Shown here piece by piece: positions 25,975 to 34,026 of a stretch of 64,000 nt of DNA; the first letter of the stretch is position 1, and each line of letters opens with the position of its first letter. The notes beneath the pieces were generated by a model, which saw nothing but the letters and a program-made list of their open reading frames with translations, was not told where the DNA came from and ran no database searches. The position numbers and the translations under genes were made by a program. Source of the DNA: Tsukamurella tyrosinosolvens (GTDB lineage: Bacteria; Actinomycetota; Actinomycetes; Mycobacteriales; Mycobacteriaceae); NCBI RefSeq assembly GCF_900104775.1, contig NZ_FNSA01000003.1:1984001-2048000 (forward strand), read 5' to 3'.

Positions 25975-27158
25975 CGGCGCCGGGCCCGGAGGAACTCGAT
26001 CGGCGGGTCGACGACTTCCTCGCGGCACATCCGTCCGGCGGATCGGACCCCCTTGAGTTCCTCCGCGCCCGGTACGACGCGGGGCTCGCGTGGGTCGCCT
26101 ATCCCGAGGGGCGGGGCGGACTGGGGCTCTCCCGGTCGCTGCAGCGGGCGGTCGACGCCCGCTTCGCGGCCGCCGGTGCCCCCGACAACCGCAGCCACGT
26201 CAACGGGATCGGCCTCGGGATGGCCGCGCCGACGATCCTCTCCTTCGGCACGCAGGCGCAGCTCGACCGCTTCCTCCGGCCGCTGTGGACCGGCGAGGAG
26301 ATCTGGTGCCAGCTCTTCAGTGAGCCCGGCGCCGGCTCCGACCTGGCCGGCCTCGCGACCCGCGCGGTCCGCGACGGAGACGACTGGATCGTCACCGGAC
26401 AGAAGGTGTGGACGTCCGGTGCGCACAACGCGCAGTGGGCGATCCTCGTCGCCCGCACCGACCCCGATCAGCCGAAGCACAAGGGCCTCACCTATTTCCT
26501 GTGCGACATGTCCGATCCCGGCATCGACGTGCGGCCGCTGCGGCAGATCACGGGCGAGGCGGAGTTCAACGAGGTCTTCCTCGAGAACGTCCGCATCCCC
26601 GACGCGCATCGCCTGGGTGCGGTGGGGCAGGGGTGGCAGGTCGCGAACGCCACGCTCAACAACGAGCGGGTCGCGATCGGCGGCCGTGCCGCGCAGCGCG
26701 AGGACGGCATGATCGGCGTCGTCGCGACGACCTGGCGCGACCGGCCCGAGCTGCGCACACCGGACCTGCACGACGACCTGGTGCGCCTGTGGGTGGACAG
26801 CGAGGTCGCCCGGGTGACCGCGCTGCGCCTCAGCCAGAAGCTCGCCTCGGGTCAGCCCGGCCCCGAGGGCGCGGCGATGAAGCTGTCCTTCGCCCGCCTC
26901 AACCAGAAGCTGTCCGGCCTCGAACTCGAGTTGCTCGGCGAGGACGGCCTGCGGTACGGCGATTGGACGATGGTGCGACCCGACCGGGTCGACTTCTACG
27001 GCCGTGACGCCGGCTACCGCTACCTGCGCGCCAAGGGCAACTCCATCGAGGGCGGCACCTCGGAGATCCTCAAGAACATCGTGGCGGAGCGCGTGCTTGG
27101 CCTCCCGCCGGAACGCCGGGTCGACAAGGACCTGCCGTGGAAGGACGTGCCCAAGTGA
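25971..27158 (+). CDS. Acyl-CoA dehydrogenase, large subunit type
   Basis: This is a 395-residue FadE protein with a GTG start overlapping the previous stop (GTGA). It contains [46 protein letters not shown] and the C-terminal [22 protein letters not shown]. This kind pairs with a second, divergent FadE in actinobacterial heterotetramers (the alpha/beta enzymes of steroid side-chain degradation). The following gene encodes such a partner and overlaps by 4 nt. Substrates of such pairs are often branched or bulky acyl-CoAs; here the chain could be the rest of a hydroxylated fatty acid. Confidence 0.92.
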   Translation: MTAPGPEELDRRVDDFLAAHPSGGSDPLEFLRARYDAGLAWVAYPEGRGGLGLSRSLQRAVDARFAAAGAPDNRSHVNGIGLGMAAPTILSFGTQAQLDRFLRPLWTGEEIWCQLFSEPGAGSDLAGLATRAVRDGDDWIVTGQKVWTSGAHNAQWAILVARTDPDQPKHKGLTYFLCDMSDPGIDVRPLRQITGEAEFNEVFLENVRIPDAHRLGAVGQGWQVANATLNNERVAIGGRAAQREDGMIGVVATTWRDRPELRTPDLHDDLVRLWVDSEVARVTALRLSQKLASGQPGPEGAAMKLSFARLNQKLSGLELELLGEDGLRYGDWTMVRPDRVDFYGRDAGYRYLRAKGNSIEGGTSEILKNIVAERVLGLPPERRVDKDLPWKDVPK

Positions 27159-28240
27159 GCTTCACGCCGCAGCTGCTCAGCAGCGACATCGAGGACGACC
27201 TCCGCGCCGCCGTACGCGATCTGCTCGCGAAGCGGGTGGCACCGCCGGACCTGATCGGCGCCTACGACGGCGTCACCGCTCCCGGTATCGACGCGGACCT
27301 CGCGGAGATGGGCGTCGCGGGCCTGCTCGTACCCGAGGATCTCGGAGGCGCCGGCGCGGGCGCCGCGGTCGCGGGCGTCGTCGCCGAGGAACTCGGCGCC
27401 GCCTGTGCGGCCGGGAATTTCCTCACCTCCGCCGGGATCGCGACCGCCACCGCGCTCGCCGCGGACGCGACGGCGTTGGCGTCCGACCTCGCGTCCGGGG
27501 AGCGGACCGCGGCCGTGGTCGTGCCGTTCTCGGTGGATCCGCACGGGCCCGCGCCCGTCGTCGCCGTCGCGGACGGCGCACTCTCCGGCACCGTCCGGTC
27601 CGTGGCGGGTGTGCTCGGCGCGGAGGTGCTGCTCGTCCTCGGCTCCGACGGCGCCCTACGGGCCGTTCCGGCGTCCGACGCCCGAATCGAGCCCGTGTCG
27701 TCGCTGGACATGACGCGGCAGGTGGCGGACGTGACCTTCGACGGGGCCCGGGGAACGGTCCTCGCGTCCGACGGCGCCGCCGCCGTCCGCGCGGGCCTGC
27801 TCACGGGCGCCGCGCTGCTCGCCGCCGAGCAGGCCGGGACGGCGCGCTGGTGCGTTACCACCACGGTCGAGTACCTGAAGCAGCGCAAGCAGTTCGGGCG
27901 CGTCGTCGGCGGATTCCAGGCCATCAAGCACCGCCTGGCCGAGCTGTACGCGGACGCGGAATCGGCTGCCGCGGCGGCGCGGTCGGCGACCGTCACGCTG
28001 GCCGAGCTGGGGCCGGAGGACCCGGAGACGGTGATCGCCGTGGCCGTGGCCGCCGCGTACTGCTCCGACCTGGCGGTGCGCGCGGCTGAGGAGGCCGTGC
28101 AGCTGCACGGCGGCATCGGCATGACCTGGGAGGCGCCGGTGCACCTGTACCTCAAGCGCGCCAAGGCGGACCAGATCGGACTCGGAACCCCGGGGCGGCA
28201 CCGCGCCGCGCTCGCGGGCCTGATCGACCTCCCCGCCTGA
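27155..28240 (+). CDS. Acyl-CoA dehydrogenase, small/partner subunit type
   Basis: This is a 361-residue divergent acyl-CoA dehydrogenase. It starts with a GTG at 27155 ([10 protein letters not shown]) overlapping the preceding stop. Recognisable elements are GVAGLLVPEDLGGAGAG near residue 50, YLKQRKQFGRVVGGFQAIKHRLAE in the C-terminal helical domain and AVQLHGGIGMTWEAPVHLYLKRAK. The flavin-binding middle domain is degenerate and alanine/valine-rich, as in the partner subunits of heteromeric FadE enzymes. It is therefore likely to assemble with the gene product just upstream. Confidence 0.9.
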   Translation: MSFTPQLLSSDIEDDLRAAVRDLLAKRVAPPDLIGAYDGVTAPGIDADLAEMGVAGLLVPEDLGGAGAGAAVAGVVAEELGAACAAGNFLTSAGIATATALAADATALASDLASGERTAAVVVPFSVDPHGPAPVVAVADGALSGTVRSVAGVLGAEVLLVLGSDGALRAVPASDARIEPVSSLDMTRQVADVTFDGARGTVLASDGAAAVRAGLLTGAALLAAEQAGTARWCVTTTVEYLKQRKQFGRVVGGFQAIKHRLAELYADAESAAAAARSATVTLAELGPEDPETVIAVAVAAAYCSDLAVRAAEEAVQLHGGIGMTWEAPVHLYLKRAKADQIGLGTPGRHRAALAGLIDLPA

Positions 28241-28287
28241 GCGAATCCGCCCGCCCGAGAAGTAGACACCGTCGGAAAGTAGGAATC

Positions 28288-29271
28288 ATGGGAGTCGTCC
28301 ACACCGTCACCGGAGACGTCGACGCCGCCGACCTCGGCGTCACCCTCATGCACGAACACGTCTTCGTGCTCACCCCGGACATCCAGCAGAACTATCCGGA
28401 GGACTTCGGTGACGAGGACGCCCGGGTGGACGACGCCGTTGCCCAGCTGCAGAAGGCGTACGACGCCGGCGTGCGCACCATCGTCGACCCGACGGTCGTC
28501 GGGCTCGGTCGCTACATCCCGCGGATCCAGCGGATCGCCGAGCGCACGCCGGTGCGGATCGTCGCGGCGACGGGCGTCTACACCTACCGCGACGTGCCGC
28601 GCTACTTCATGTACCGCGGCCCCGCGCTGACGGCGATGACGGGGATCGATTTCCCGGATCCCATGGTGGACATGTTCGTCCGCGACATCACCGAGGGCAT
28701 CGGAGACACCGGGGTCAAGGCCGGCATGCTCAAGTGCGCGATCGACCACCACGGCCTCACCGACGGCGTGGAGCGGGTGATGCGGGCAGTCGCGAAGGCG
28801 CACAACGCCACCGGCGTGCCGATCACCGTGCACACGCACCCGGGCTCGGAGACCGGCCTGCTGGTGAAGAAGGTGATGTGCGACGAGGAGGGGGTGGACC
28901 CGAGCCGGATCGTGCTGGGACACAGTGGAGACTCCACCGACGTCGAGCACCTGTCGGTCCTCGCCGACGCCGGCTTCACGCTGGGCTTCGACCGGTTCGG
29001 CATCAATCTGGAGACCACCTTCGAGGCGCGCAACGAGACGCTCATCGAGATGGTGCGCCGCGGCTACACCGAGAAGATCGTGCTCTCGCAGGACGCCTCC
29101 TGCTACATCGACTGGATCGACCCGAACGTCAAGGCGGGCATGCTCCAGTGGCACTACACGCACGTCTTCGACGACGTCTTCCCGTACGTGCTCGAACGCG
29201 GCGTCACCCAGGCGCAGATCGACACCATGCTCGTGGACGTGCCGCGTCGCGTGCTGACGGGAGAGGCGTAG
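28288..29271 (+). CDS. Phosphotriesterase-family amidohydrolase (possible lactonase)
   Basis: This 327-residue TIM-barrel hydrolase has a binuclear metal site. Ligands are visible at every expected place: His22/His24 in MHEHVF, the carboxylated lysine in AGMLK (Lys149), His182 in TVHTHPG, His212 in LGHSG and Asp269 in LSQDAS. Members of this family include phosphotriesterases and lactonases that open gamma- and delta-lactones. Its place directly before an acyl-CoA ligase, in an operon with a hydroxyacyl kinase, argues for lactone hydrolysis giving a hydroxy acid. A 47-nt gap precedes it, the largest in the operon, so an internal promoter is possible. Confidence 0.9.
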   Translation: MGVVHTVTGDVDAADLGVTLMHEHVFVLTPDIQQNYPEDFGDEDARVDDAVAQLQKAYDAGVRTIVDPTVVGLGRYIPRIQRIAERTPVRIVAATGVYTYRDVPRYFMYRGPALTAMTGIDFPDPMVDMFVRDITEGIGDTGVKAGMLKCAIDHHGLTDGVERVMRAVAKAHNATGVPITVHTHPGSETGLLVKKVMCDEEGVDPSRIVLGHSGDSTDVEHLSVLADAGFTLGFDRFGINLETTFEARNETLIEMVRRGYTEKIVLSQDASCYIDWIDPNVKAGMLQWHYTHVFDDVFPYVLERGVTQAQIDTMLVDVPRRVLTGEA

Positions 29272-30789
29272 ATGTCCTTCAACCTGGCGACGATGCTGCG
29301 CGAATCGGCGTCGACCGCGCCCGACGCGCCCGTCCTGTTCTTCGGCGACCGCGAAATCGCCTACCGGGAGATCGACGAGCAGTCCGGTCGGCTCGCGGCC
29401 TCGCTGCTGGCGCGCGGGCTCGTCCCCGGTGACAAGGTCGCCGTTCAGCTGCCGAACCTGCCGGAGTTCGTGCTCGCCTACTTCGGCATTCTCAAGGCGG
29501 GCCTGACCATGGTGCCGCTCAACCCCCTGTTCACCGCGCCGGAGATCGCGTATCACCTCGGCGACAGCGATGCGAAGCTGCTCGTGGCCTCGGACTTCTC
29601 CGCCGAGGCCGCGCTCGCCGGGGCGGGCGAGGCGGGCGTGAGCGACGTGGTGATCGTCTCGCTCGGCGCACCGACCCCGTCGGGCGCGGTCCCGTTCGCC
29701 GACCTGCTGGCGGAGGAGGACACCGGGGAGATCCACCCGACGGGGTCCGACGACACCGCCGTGCTGCTCTACACCTCGGGCACCACCGGGCGGCCGAAGG
29801 GGGCGGAGCTCACGCATTTCGAGCTCTACATGAACTGCACCGTCGCGCCCCAGCTGTTCGGGATGCGCGACGACGACGTCGCGCTCGGCGCCCTCCCGCT
29901 GTTCCACGTCTTCGGCCTGTCGAGTGTGCTCAACGCCGCAGTGCGGTACGGCGGCTCGGTGGCGCTGGTGCCGCGGTTCGAGGCGGAGTCGGTGGTCGAC
30001 GTCATCGAGCGGCGGCGCGTCACGGTGCTCTCCGGCGTGCCGACGATGTACGTGGCGCTCCTGGGTGTCGACACGGCCGGGCGCGACGTGTCGAGCCTGC
30101 GCGCCGCCGTCTCCGGCGGAGCGTCGATCCCCGGCGGCGTGATCCGCGCGTTCGAGGAGAAGTTCCCCGGCCTGGCGATCCTCGAGGGCTACGGCCTTTC
30201 GGAGACCGCGTCGACCGCGACCTTCAACATCAGCGCCGAACAGCGCAAGGTCCTCTCGATCGGCAAGCCCATCTGGGGCGTGCAGATGCGGGCCGTCGAT
30301 CTCGACGGTGCAGAGCTCCCGCCCGGGGCGGACAACATCGGCGAGATCGTGGTTCGCGGGCACAACGTGATGAAGGGCTACTACAAGCGACCCGAGGCGA
30401 CCGCGGAGGCGCTCCGTAACGGCTGGCTGCACACCGGTGACCTGGGTTACCGCGACGAGGACGGCTACTTCTTCATCGTCGACCGGCTCAAGGACCTCGT
30501 GATCCGCGGTGGGTACAACGTGTACCCCCGCGAGGTCGAGGAGGTTCTCTACGCCCACCCGGAGGTGGTCGAGGCGGCCGTCGTGGGCCGCCCCGACGAC
30601 CGGCTGGGGGAGGAGGTCGTCGCCTTCGTCGTACTGCGCCCCGGCGCGAGCGCCGATGCCGCGGCCCTCACCGCGTTCAGCCGGGAGCGCCTGGCCGCGT
30701 ACAAGTACCCCCGTGAGATCCACCTGCTCGCCGAGCTGCCTAAGGGCGGCACCGGCAAGATCCTCAAGCGGGAGCTGCGCGGGCGGTAG
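29272..30789 (+). CDS. Acyl-CoA synthetase (AMP-forming, FadD-like)
   Basis: This is an adenylate-forming ligase of 505 residues. The P-loop is LLYTSGTTGRPKGAE, motif A5 EGYGLSETAS, motif A7 LHTGDLGYRDEDGYFFIVDR, motif A8 LVIRGGYNVYPREVEEVL, and the catalytic lysine lies in GGTGKILKREL near the C-terminus. It activates a carboxylic acid via acyl-AMP to acyl-CoA in the cytoplasm. The ATG follows the phosphotriesterase stop with no gap. As the last gene of the operon, it probably activates the acid released by that hydrolase. The lysine is the usual site of Pat-type acetylation, which could link it to the acuC/pat pair. Confidence 0.94.
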   Translation: MSFNLATMLRESASTAPDAPVLFFGDREIAYREIDEQSGRLAASLLARGLVPGDKVAVQLPNLPEFVLAYFGILKAGLTMVPLNPLFTAPEIAYHLGDSDAKLLVASDFSAEAALAGAGEAGVSDVVIVSLGAPTPSGAVPFADLLAEEDTGEIHPTGSDDTAVLLYTSGTTGRPKGAELTHFELYMNCTVAPQLFGMRDDDVALGALPLFHVFGLSSVLNAAVRYGGSVALVPRFEAESVVDVIERRRVTVLSGVPTMYVALLGVDTAGRDVSSLRAAVSGGASIPGGVIRAFEEKFPGLAILEGYGLSETASTATFNISAEQRKVLSIGKPIWGVQMRAVDLDGAELPPGADNIGEIVVRGHNVMKGYYKRPEATAEALRNGWLHTGDLGYRDEDGYFFIVDRLKDLVIRGGYNVYPREVEEVLYAHPEVVEAAVVGRPDDRLGEEVVAFVVLRPGASADAAALTAFSRERLAAYKYPREIHLLAELPKGGTGKILKRELRGR

Positions 30790-30800
30790 TACCCGGACGC

Positions 30801-30827
30801 GGCGCCCGGCGATCACCGCCGGGCGCC
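30801..30827. terminator. Hairpin at the end of the catabolic operon
   Basis: A perfect 11-bp stem (30801-30811 with 30817-30827) closes an ATCAC loop. It lies 12 nt after the ligase stop and 15 nt before the end of the convergent lipase gene, so it can act on both strands. Confidence 0.7.
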
Positions 30828-30841
30828 ACCTCCGTTGTGCG

Positions 30842-31774
30842 TCAGGCGATCACGCGCTCGACGAAGGCGAGGAGCTCGGCGGTCACGTCGTCGCGGGTCT
30901 CCGGCTCGTTGTGCACCTCGTGCCGCACGCCGGGGTAGACGCGCGTCCGCACGTCGGGGTGTCCGGACGCGACGAGGGCGTTCGCCACGTGATAGGCGCC
31001 CTCGCCGTAGTTGGTGACCGGGTCCTGGTCACCCGCGAGGATCAGCACGGGTGCCTCCGGACGGAGGGCGGCGTAGAAGCCCTCGCCGTTCGCGGCGTCG
31101 TACAACTCGATGAAGCCGCGCAGGAACCGGGCCGAGAGCGGGGCGCCGAAGTTGTTGAACGGGTCGCGCGCGTGGTCGCGGACCACGTCGGCGTCCCGGG
31201 CCACCCAGTCGGTGGGGCCGGCGCCGTCGCCGAACCGGGAGACGAAGCCGTCGAACAGTTCGGCGACGTAGTGGTCGGGCGCGGGGCCGGCCTGGTCGGG
31301 TTCCGCAGCGAGGGCCGCGCGGTCGACGACGCCGTCGATCCCCGCGATCTGCGCTGCGATCCCGCACAGCACCAGGCCGTCGATCCCGTCCGGTTCCGCC
31401 GTGGCGAGGCCGCGGGCGATCATCGAGCCCATCGAGTGCCCGAAGGCGATGTACGGCAGGCCCGGGTGCAACTCGGTGACCGTCGCACGGAGCGCGGCGG
31501 CGTCGGCGACGAGGACGTGCGCGGCTTCCTCGCCCGCATCGCCCCACACGCCCGAGTCCATCGCGGTCGCGCCGTGGCCCGCGTGGTCCTCCGCCGCCAC
31601 CACGACACCCGCGTCGAGGAGCGCCGTGATCAGGCGCAGGTACCGGCGCGAGTGCTCGCCGAGGCCGTGGATCACCTGGACGATCGCGCGCGGCTCGCGG
31701 ACCGGCGTGTAGATCCACGCGTGGACGGTGTCGCGGCCGTTGGCGGACGGGAAATCGGGTTCGAGGAGTGCCAT
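30842..31774 (-). CDS. Monoacylglycerol lipase / lysophospholipase (alpha/beta hydrolase)
   Basis: This is an alpha/beta hydrolase of 310 residues in the Rv0183-type monoglyceride lipase group. It shows HGLGEHSRRYLRL (oxyanion region), DHAGHG, the nucleophile elbow FGHSMGS, an aspartate in LAGDQDPVTNYG and the histidine in PGVRHEVHNEPE. It probably releases fatty acid and glycerol from monoacylglycerols. I chose the ATG at 31774 (MALLEPDF); an extended reading to 31954 would cover the divergent promoter region. It converges with the ligase gene and is divergent from the MHS transporter. Confidence 0.9.
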   Translation of the reverse strand: MALLEPDFPSANGRDTVHAWIYTPVREPRAIVQVIHGLGEHSRRYLRLITALLDAGVVVAAEDHAGHGATAMDSGVWGDAGEEAAHVLVADAAALRATVTELHPGLPYIAFGHSMGSMIARGLATAEPDGIDGLVLCGIAAQIAGIDGVVDRAALAAEPDQAGPAPDHYVAELFDGFVSRFGDGAGPTDWVARDADVVRDHARDPFNNFGAPLSARFLRGFIELYDAANGEGFYAALRPEAPVLILAGDQDPVTNYGEGAYHVANALVASGHPDVRTRVYPGVRHEVHNEPETRDDVTAELLAFVERVIA

Positions 31775-31848
31775 GTGCTCTTTGTACGTGATCGGCGCCG
31801 AGGCCGGTGCCGAACGGTCCGAAGCCGTGGAAACGGTCTCCCATCTGC

Positions 31849-31864
31849 GTAAGCAAACGCTTAG
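31849..31864. promoter_or_regulatory. Degenerate copy of the TAAGC/GCTTA palindrome
   Basis: GTAAGC-AAAC-GCTTAG keeps the TAAGC and GCTTA arms and the spacing of the perfect operators at 17786 and 19211 but differs at the outer base and in the centre. It lies 17 nt upstream of a TTGACA -35 for the transporter gene and 75 nt upstream of the lipase gene. Confidence 0.5.
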
Positions 31865-31880
31865 CAATTTCCCCGAATCG

Positions 31881-31910
31881 GTTGACATGAACGTCAACGT
31901 CAAGCATTCT
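31881..31910 (+). promoter_or_regulatory. Candidate SigA-type promoter of the MHS transporter gene
   Basis: TTGACA (31882-31887), a 17-bp spacer and CATTCT (31905-31910) precede the ATG at 31948. An inverted repeat GTTGAC-N6-GTCAAC (31881-31898) overlaps the -35 element and could be a regulator site. Confidence 0.5.
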
Positions 31911-31947
31911 CTGTGTCGGGGATCACAACTTTCACGAAGGGCCATCC

Positions 31948-33333
31948 ATGACACAGACCAGCGAGCCCGGTGCCGTCGCGCCGGTGAAGAAGAAGTCGCA
32001 CGGCAAACTCCTCACGGCCGGGCTGGTGAGCAGCTCGATCGAGTGGTACGACTTCTTCGTCTACGGCACCGCCGCCGCCCTCGTGTTCGACAAGGTCTTC
32101 TTCCCGGACCTGTCGCCGCTGATGGGGACGCTGATGGCCTTCGCGACGTTCTCCGTCGGCTTCATCGCCCGGCCGCTGGGCGGCATCCTGGCCGGGCACT
32201 TCGGCGACAAGATCGGCCGCAAGCCGATGCTGCTGTGGTGCCTGACCGCGATGGGCGCGGCGACGTTCCTCATCGGCTGCCTGCCCACCGCGAGCGCGAT
32301 CGGCTCGCTCGCGCCGATCCTGCTGGTGTCCCTGCGCTTCGTCCAGGGCCTCGCGTGCGGCGGTCAGTGGGGCGGCGTCGTGCTCCTCCTCACCGAGTCC
32401 GCGGGGCCGAAGAAGCGGGGCTTCGCCGGGACCTTCGGCCAGATGGGCGTTCCGCTCGGCCTGCTGCTCGGCAACCTGATGATGATCCTGATGAACACCG
32501 TCCTCGACGACGCGGCGTTCCTCAGTTGGGGCTGGCGCGTGCCGTTCTGGGCCAGCGCGATCCTGGTGCCCGTCGTGATGTACATCCACAAGAAGATCGA
32601 GGACTCTCCGGAGTTCCTCGCCCTCCAGCGCGAGGTCGCGGCCAAGAACGCCGGCAAGGAGACCGTTGCCGCGGCACCCCTGTCGGAGGCGATCCGCAAG
32701 CACTGGGTGAAGATCCTGCTCGGTGCCGGCCTGCTGGCCGGAACGAACTCCGCGTTCTACGTCTCGATCGCCGGCTTCGTGAGCTACGGCAGCAAGAAGC
32801 CCTCCGCCGGTGGCTTGGGCATGAACAGCAACTCCATCCTCGCGTGCGTGCTCGCCACGTCGGTGGTCATGCCGCTCGTGATCATGGCCGCGGGCGCAGT
32901 CTCCGACCGCGTCGGTCGACGACCTCTCATCCTGATCGGCGGCGCCGTGCTCATCGCCTGGGCGTTCCCGTTCTTCTGGCTGGCCGAGACCACCAACGTC
33001 GGGCTGCTGCTGGTCGCGATGTTCGTCTCCAGCTTCGGGCAGGCCCTGACCTACGGGCCGCTCGCCGCGTTCATGGCGGAGCTGTTCGAGCCGCGGATCC
33101 GCTACTCGGGTGCTTCGCTGGCCTACCAGCTGGCGGCGGTGGCCGTCTCGGGCGTCGCGCCGCTGATCATGACCGCGATCATCGCCGAGACCCAGTCCAC
33201 CACGTTCGTCTCGGTCTACCTCGCCGCCATGGGCCTGGTGACCTTCGCCAGTGCCTACTTCCTCAAGGAGACGAACGGCAGGGCGGTGCGCCAGGATCCG
33301 AACGCGGTACCCGGCGTCCCCGCGTCGGCGTGA
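31948..33333 (+). CDS. MFS transporter, metabolite:H+ symporter (MHS) family
   Basis: This is a 12-helix secondary transporter of 461 residues. The start of helix 1, SSSIEWYDFFVYGTAAALVF, and the loop GHFGDKIGRKPML (MFS motif A between helices 2 and 3) are diagnostic for the MHS group that includes ShiA and ProP. A second motif-A-like sequence, DRVGRRPLI, follows helix 8. These proteins import organic acids with protons. It is followed by a TetR regulator, an acyl-CoA ligase and a carboxylase, so the imported substrate is probably a carboxylic acid that is then thioesterified. Confidence 0.9.
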   Translation: MTQTSEPGAVAPVKKKSHGKLLTAGLVSSSIEWYDFFVYGTAAALVFDKVFFPDLSPLMGTLMAFATFSVGFIARPLGGILAGHFGDKIGRKPMLLWCLTAMGAATFLIGCLPTASAIGSLAPILLVSLRFVQGLACGGQWGGVVLLLTESAGPKKRGFAGTFGQMGVPLGLLLGNLMMILMNTVLDDAAFLSWGWRVPFWASAILVPVVMYIHKKIEDSPEFLALQREVAAKNAGKETVAAAPLSEAIRKHWVKILLGAGLLAGTNSAFYVSIAGFVSYGSKKPSAGGLGMNSNSILACVLATSVVMPLVIMAAGAVSDRVGRRPLILIGGAVLIAWAFPFFWLAETTNVGLLLVAMFVSSFGQALTYGPLAAFMAELFEPRIRYSGASLAYQLAAVAVSGVAPLIMTAIIAETQSTTFVSVYLAAMGLVTFASAYFLKETNGRAVRQDPNAVPGVPASA

Positions 33334-33379
33334 TCCGGCGCCGGCGTCCTTGAAGGTCCGAGCGGAGCCGAGCAGACTC

Positions 33380-34000
33380 GTGAGCGTGACGATCAGCGAA
33401 TCACAGGAGCGGGCCCGCGCCAACCGCAAGGACGCCGGCGGCGCCCGCCGGGAGGAACTCCTCCGGGCGGCCGCCGAATGCTTCGACGACCTCGGCTACG
33501 CCGCCACCACGGTGGAGCTCATCGCCGCCCGCGCGCAGACATCCCGGCCCACGTTCTACGCCTACTTCCGGTCCAAGGACGAGATCCTCCTCGCCCTCGT
33601 GGACCGCATCGGCGCGGAACTCGAGGCGACGCAGATGCTCGACGGCATCGAGACCGACGTGCCGCGAGAGGTCATCGCGGCGACGATGCGCGCGTATGCG
33701 GACGCGGTCTTCGCGAACGGCGGCCTCGTCGCCCTGTTCGACGCGATGGCGCCGGTCCGGGAGGACGTCGCCGCGATCTGGGACCGCACCACCCGGCGCA
33801 CGCACCGCCGCTACACCGCCTACCTCGAGTCCCTCGATCCCGGCACCGTCGACCTGTGCCTGCCGCCCGCGGCGCTCGTCACCATCCTCAACGACACCAT
33901 CCACCACGGCGCGAAGCGCGTGGCGCGCGACAGTCCCGCCGCGCGCGAGCGCTTCGTCGCGGACCAGATCCGCGTCGCCGAACGACTGATCGGCTTCTGA
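33380..34000 (+). CDS. TetR-family transcriptional regulator
   Basis: This 206-residue regulator has the TetR helix-turn-helix at residues about 20-70 (AAAECFDDLGYAATTVELIAARA, TSRPTFYAYFRSKDEILLAL), which is well conserved. The C-terminal domain is of the actinobacterial type with a long central helix. Upstream sequence in the same frame overlaps the transporter's 3' end and is not credible protein. GTG codons at 33380 and 33386 are both possible; a CAGACT hexamer ends 7 nt before the second. It lies 46 nt after the transporter and 26 nt before a CoA ligase, so it probably controls this cluster. Confidence 0.88.
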   Translation: MSVTISESQERARANRKDAGGARREELLRAAAECFDDLGYAATTVELIAARAQTSRPTFYAYFRSKDEILLALVDRIGAELEATQMLDGIETDVPREVIAATMRAYADAVFANGGLVALFDAMAPVREDVAAIWDRTTRRTHRRYTAYLESLDPGTVDLCLPPAALVTILNDTIHHGAKRVARDSPAARERFVADQIRVAERLIGF

Positions 34001-34026
34001 CGGAGCCGACGCACCGAAGGGGCCCC

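Noticed and set aside
27262-30816. A continuous 1184-codon open frame antisense to the FadE, phosphotriesterase and ligase genes
   Set aside because: High GC content keeps antisense frames open. The translation has no family motifs and is mostly low-complexity Arg/Val/His/Gly, while the opposite strand encodes four intact, motif-bearing proteins.
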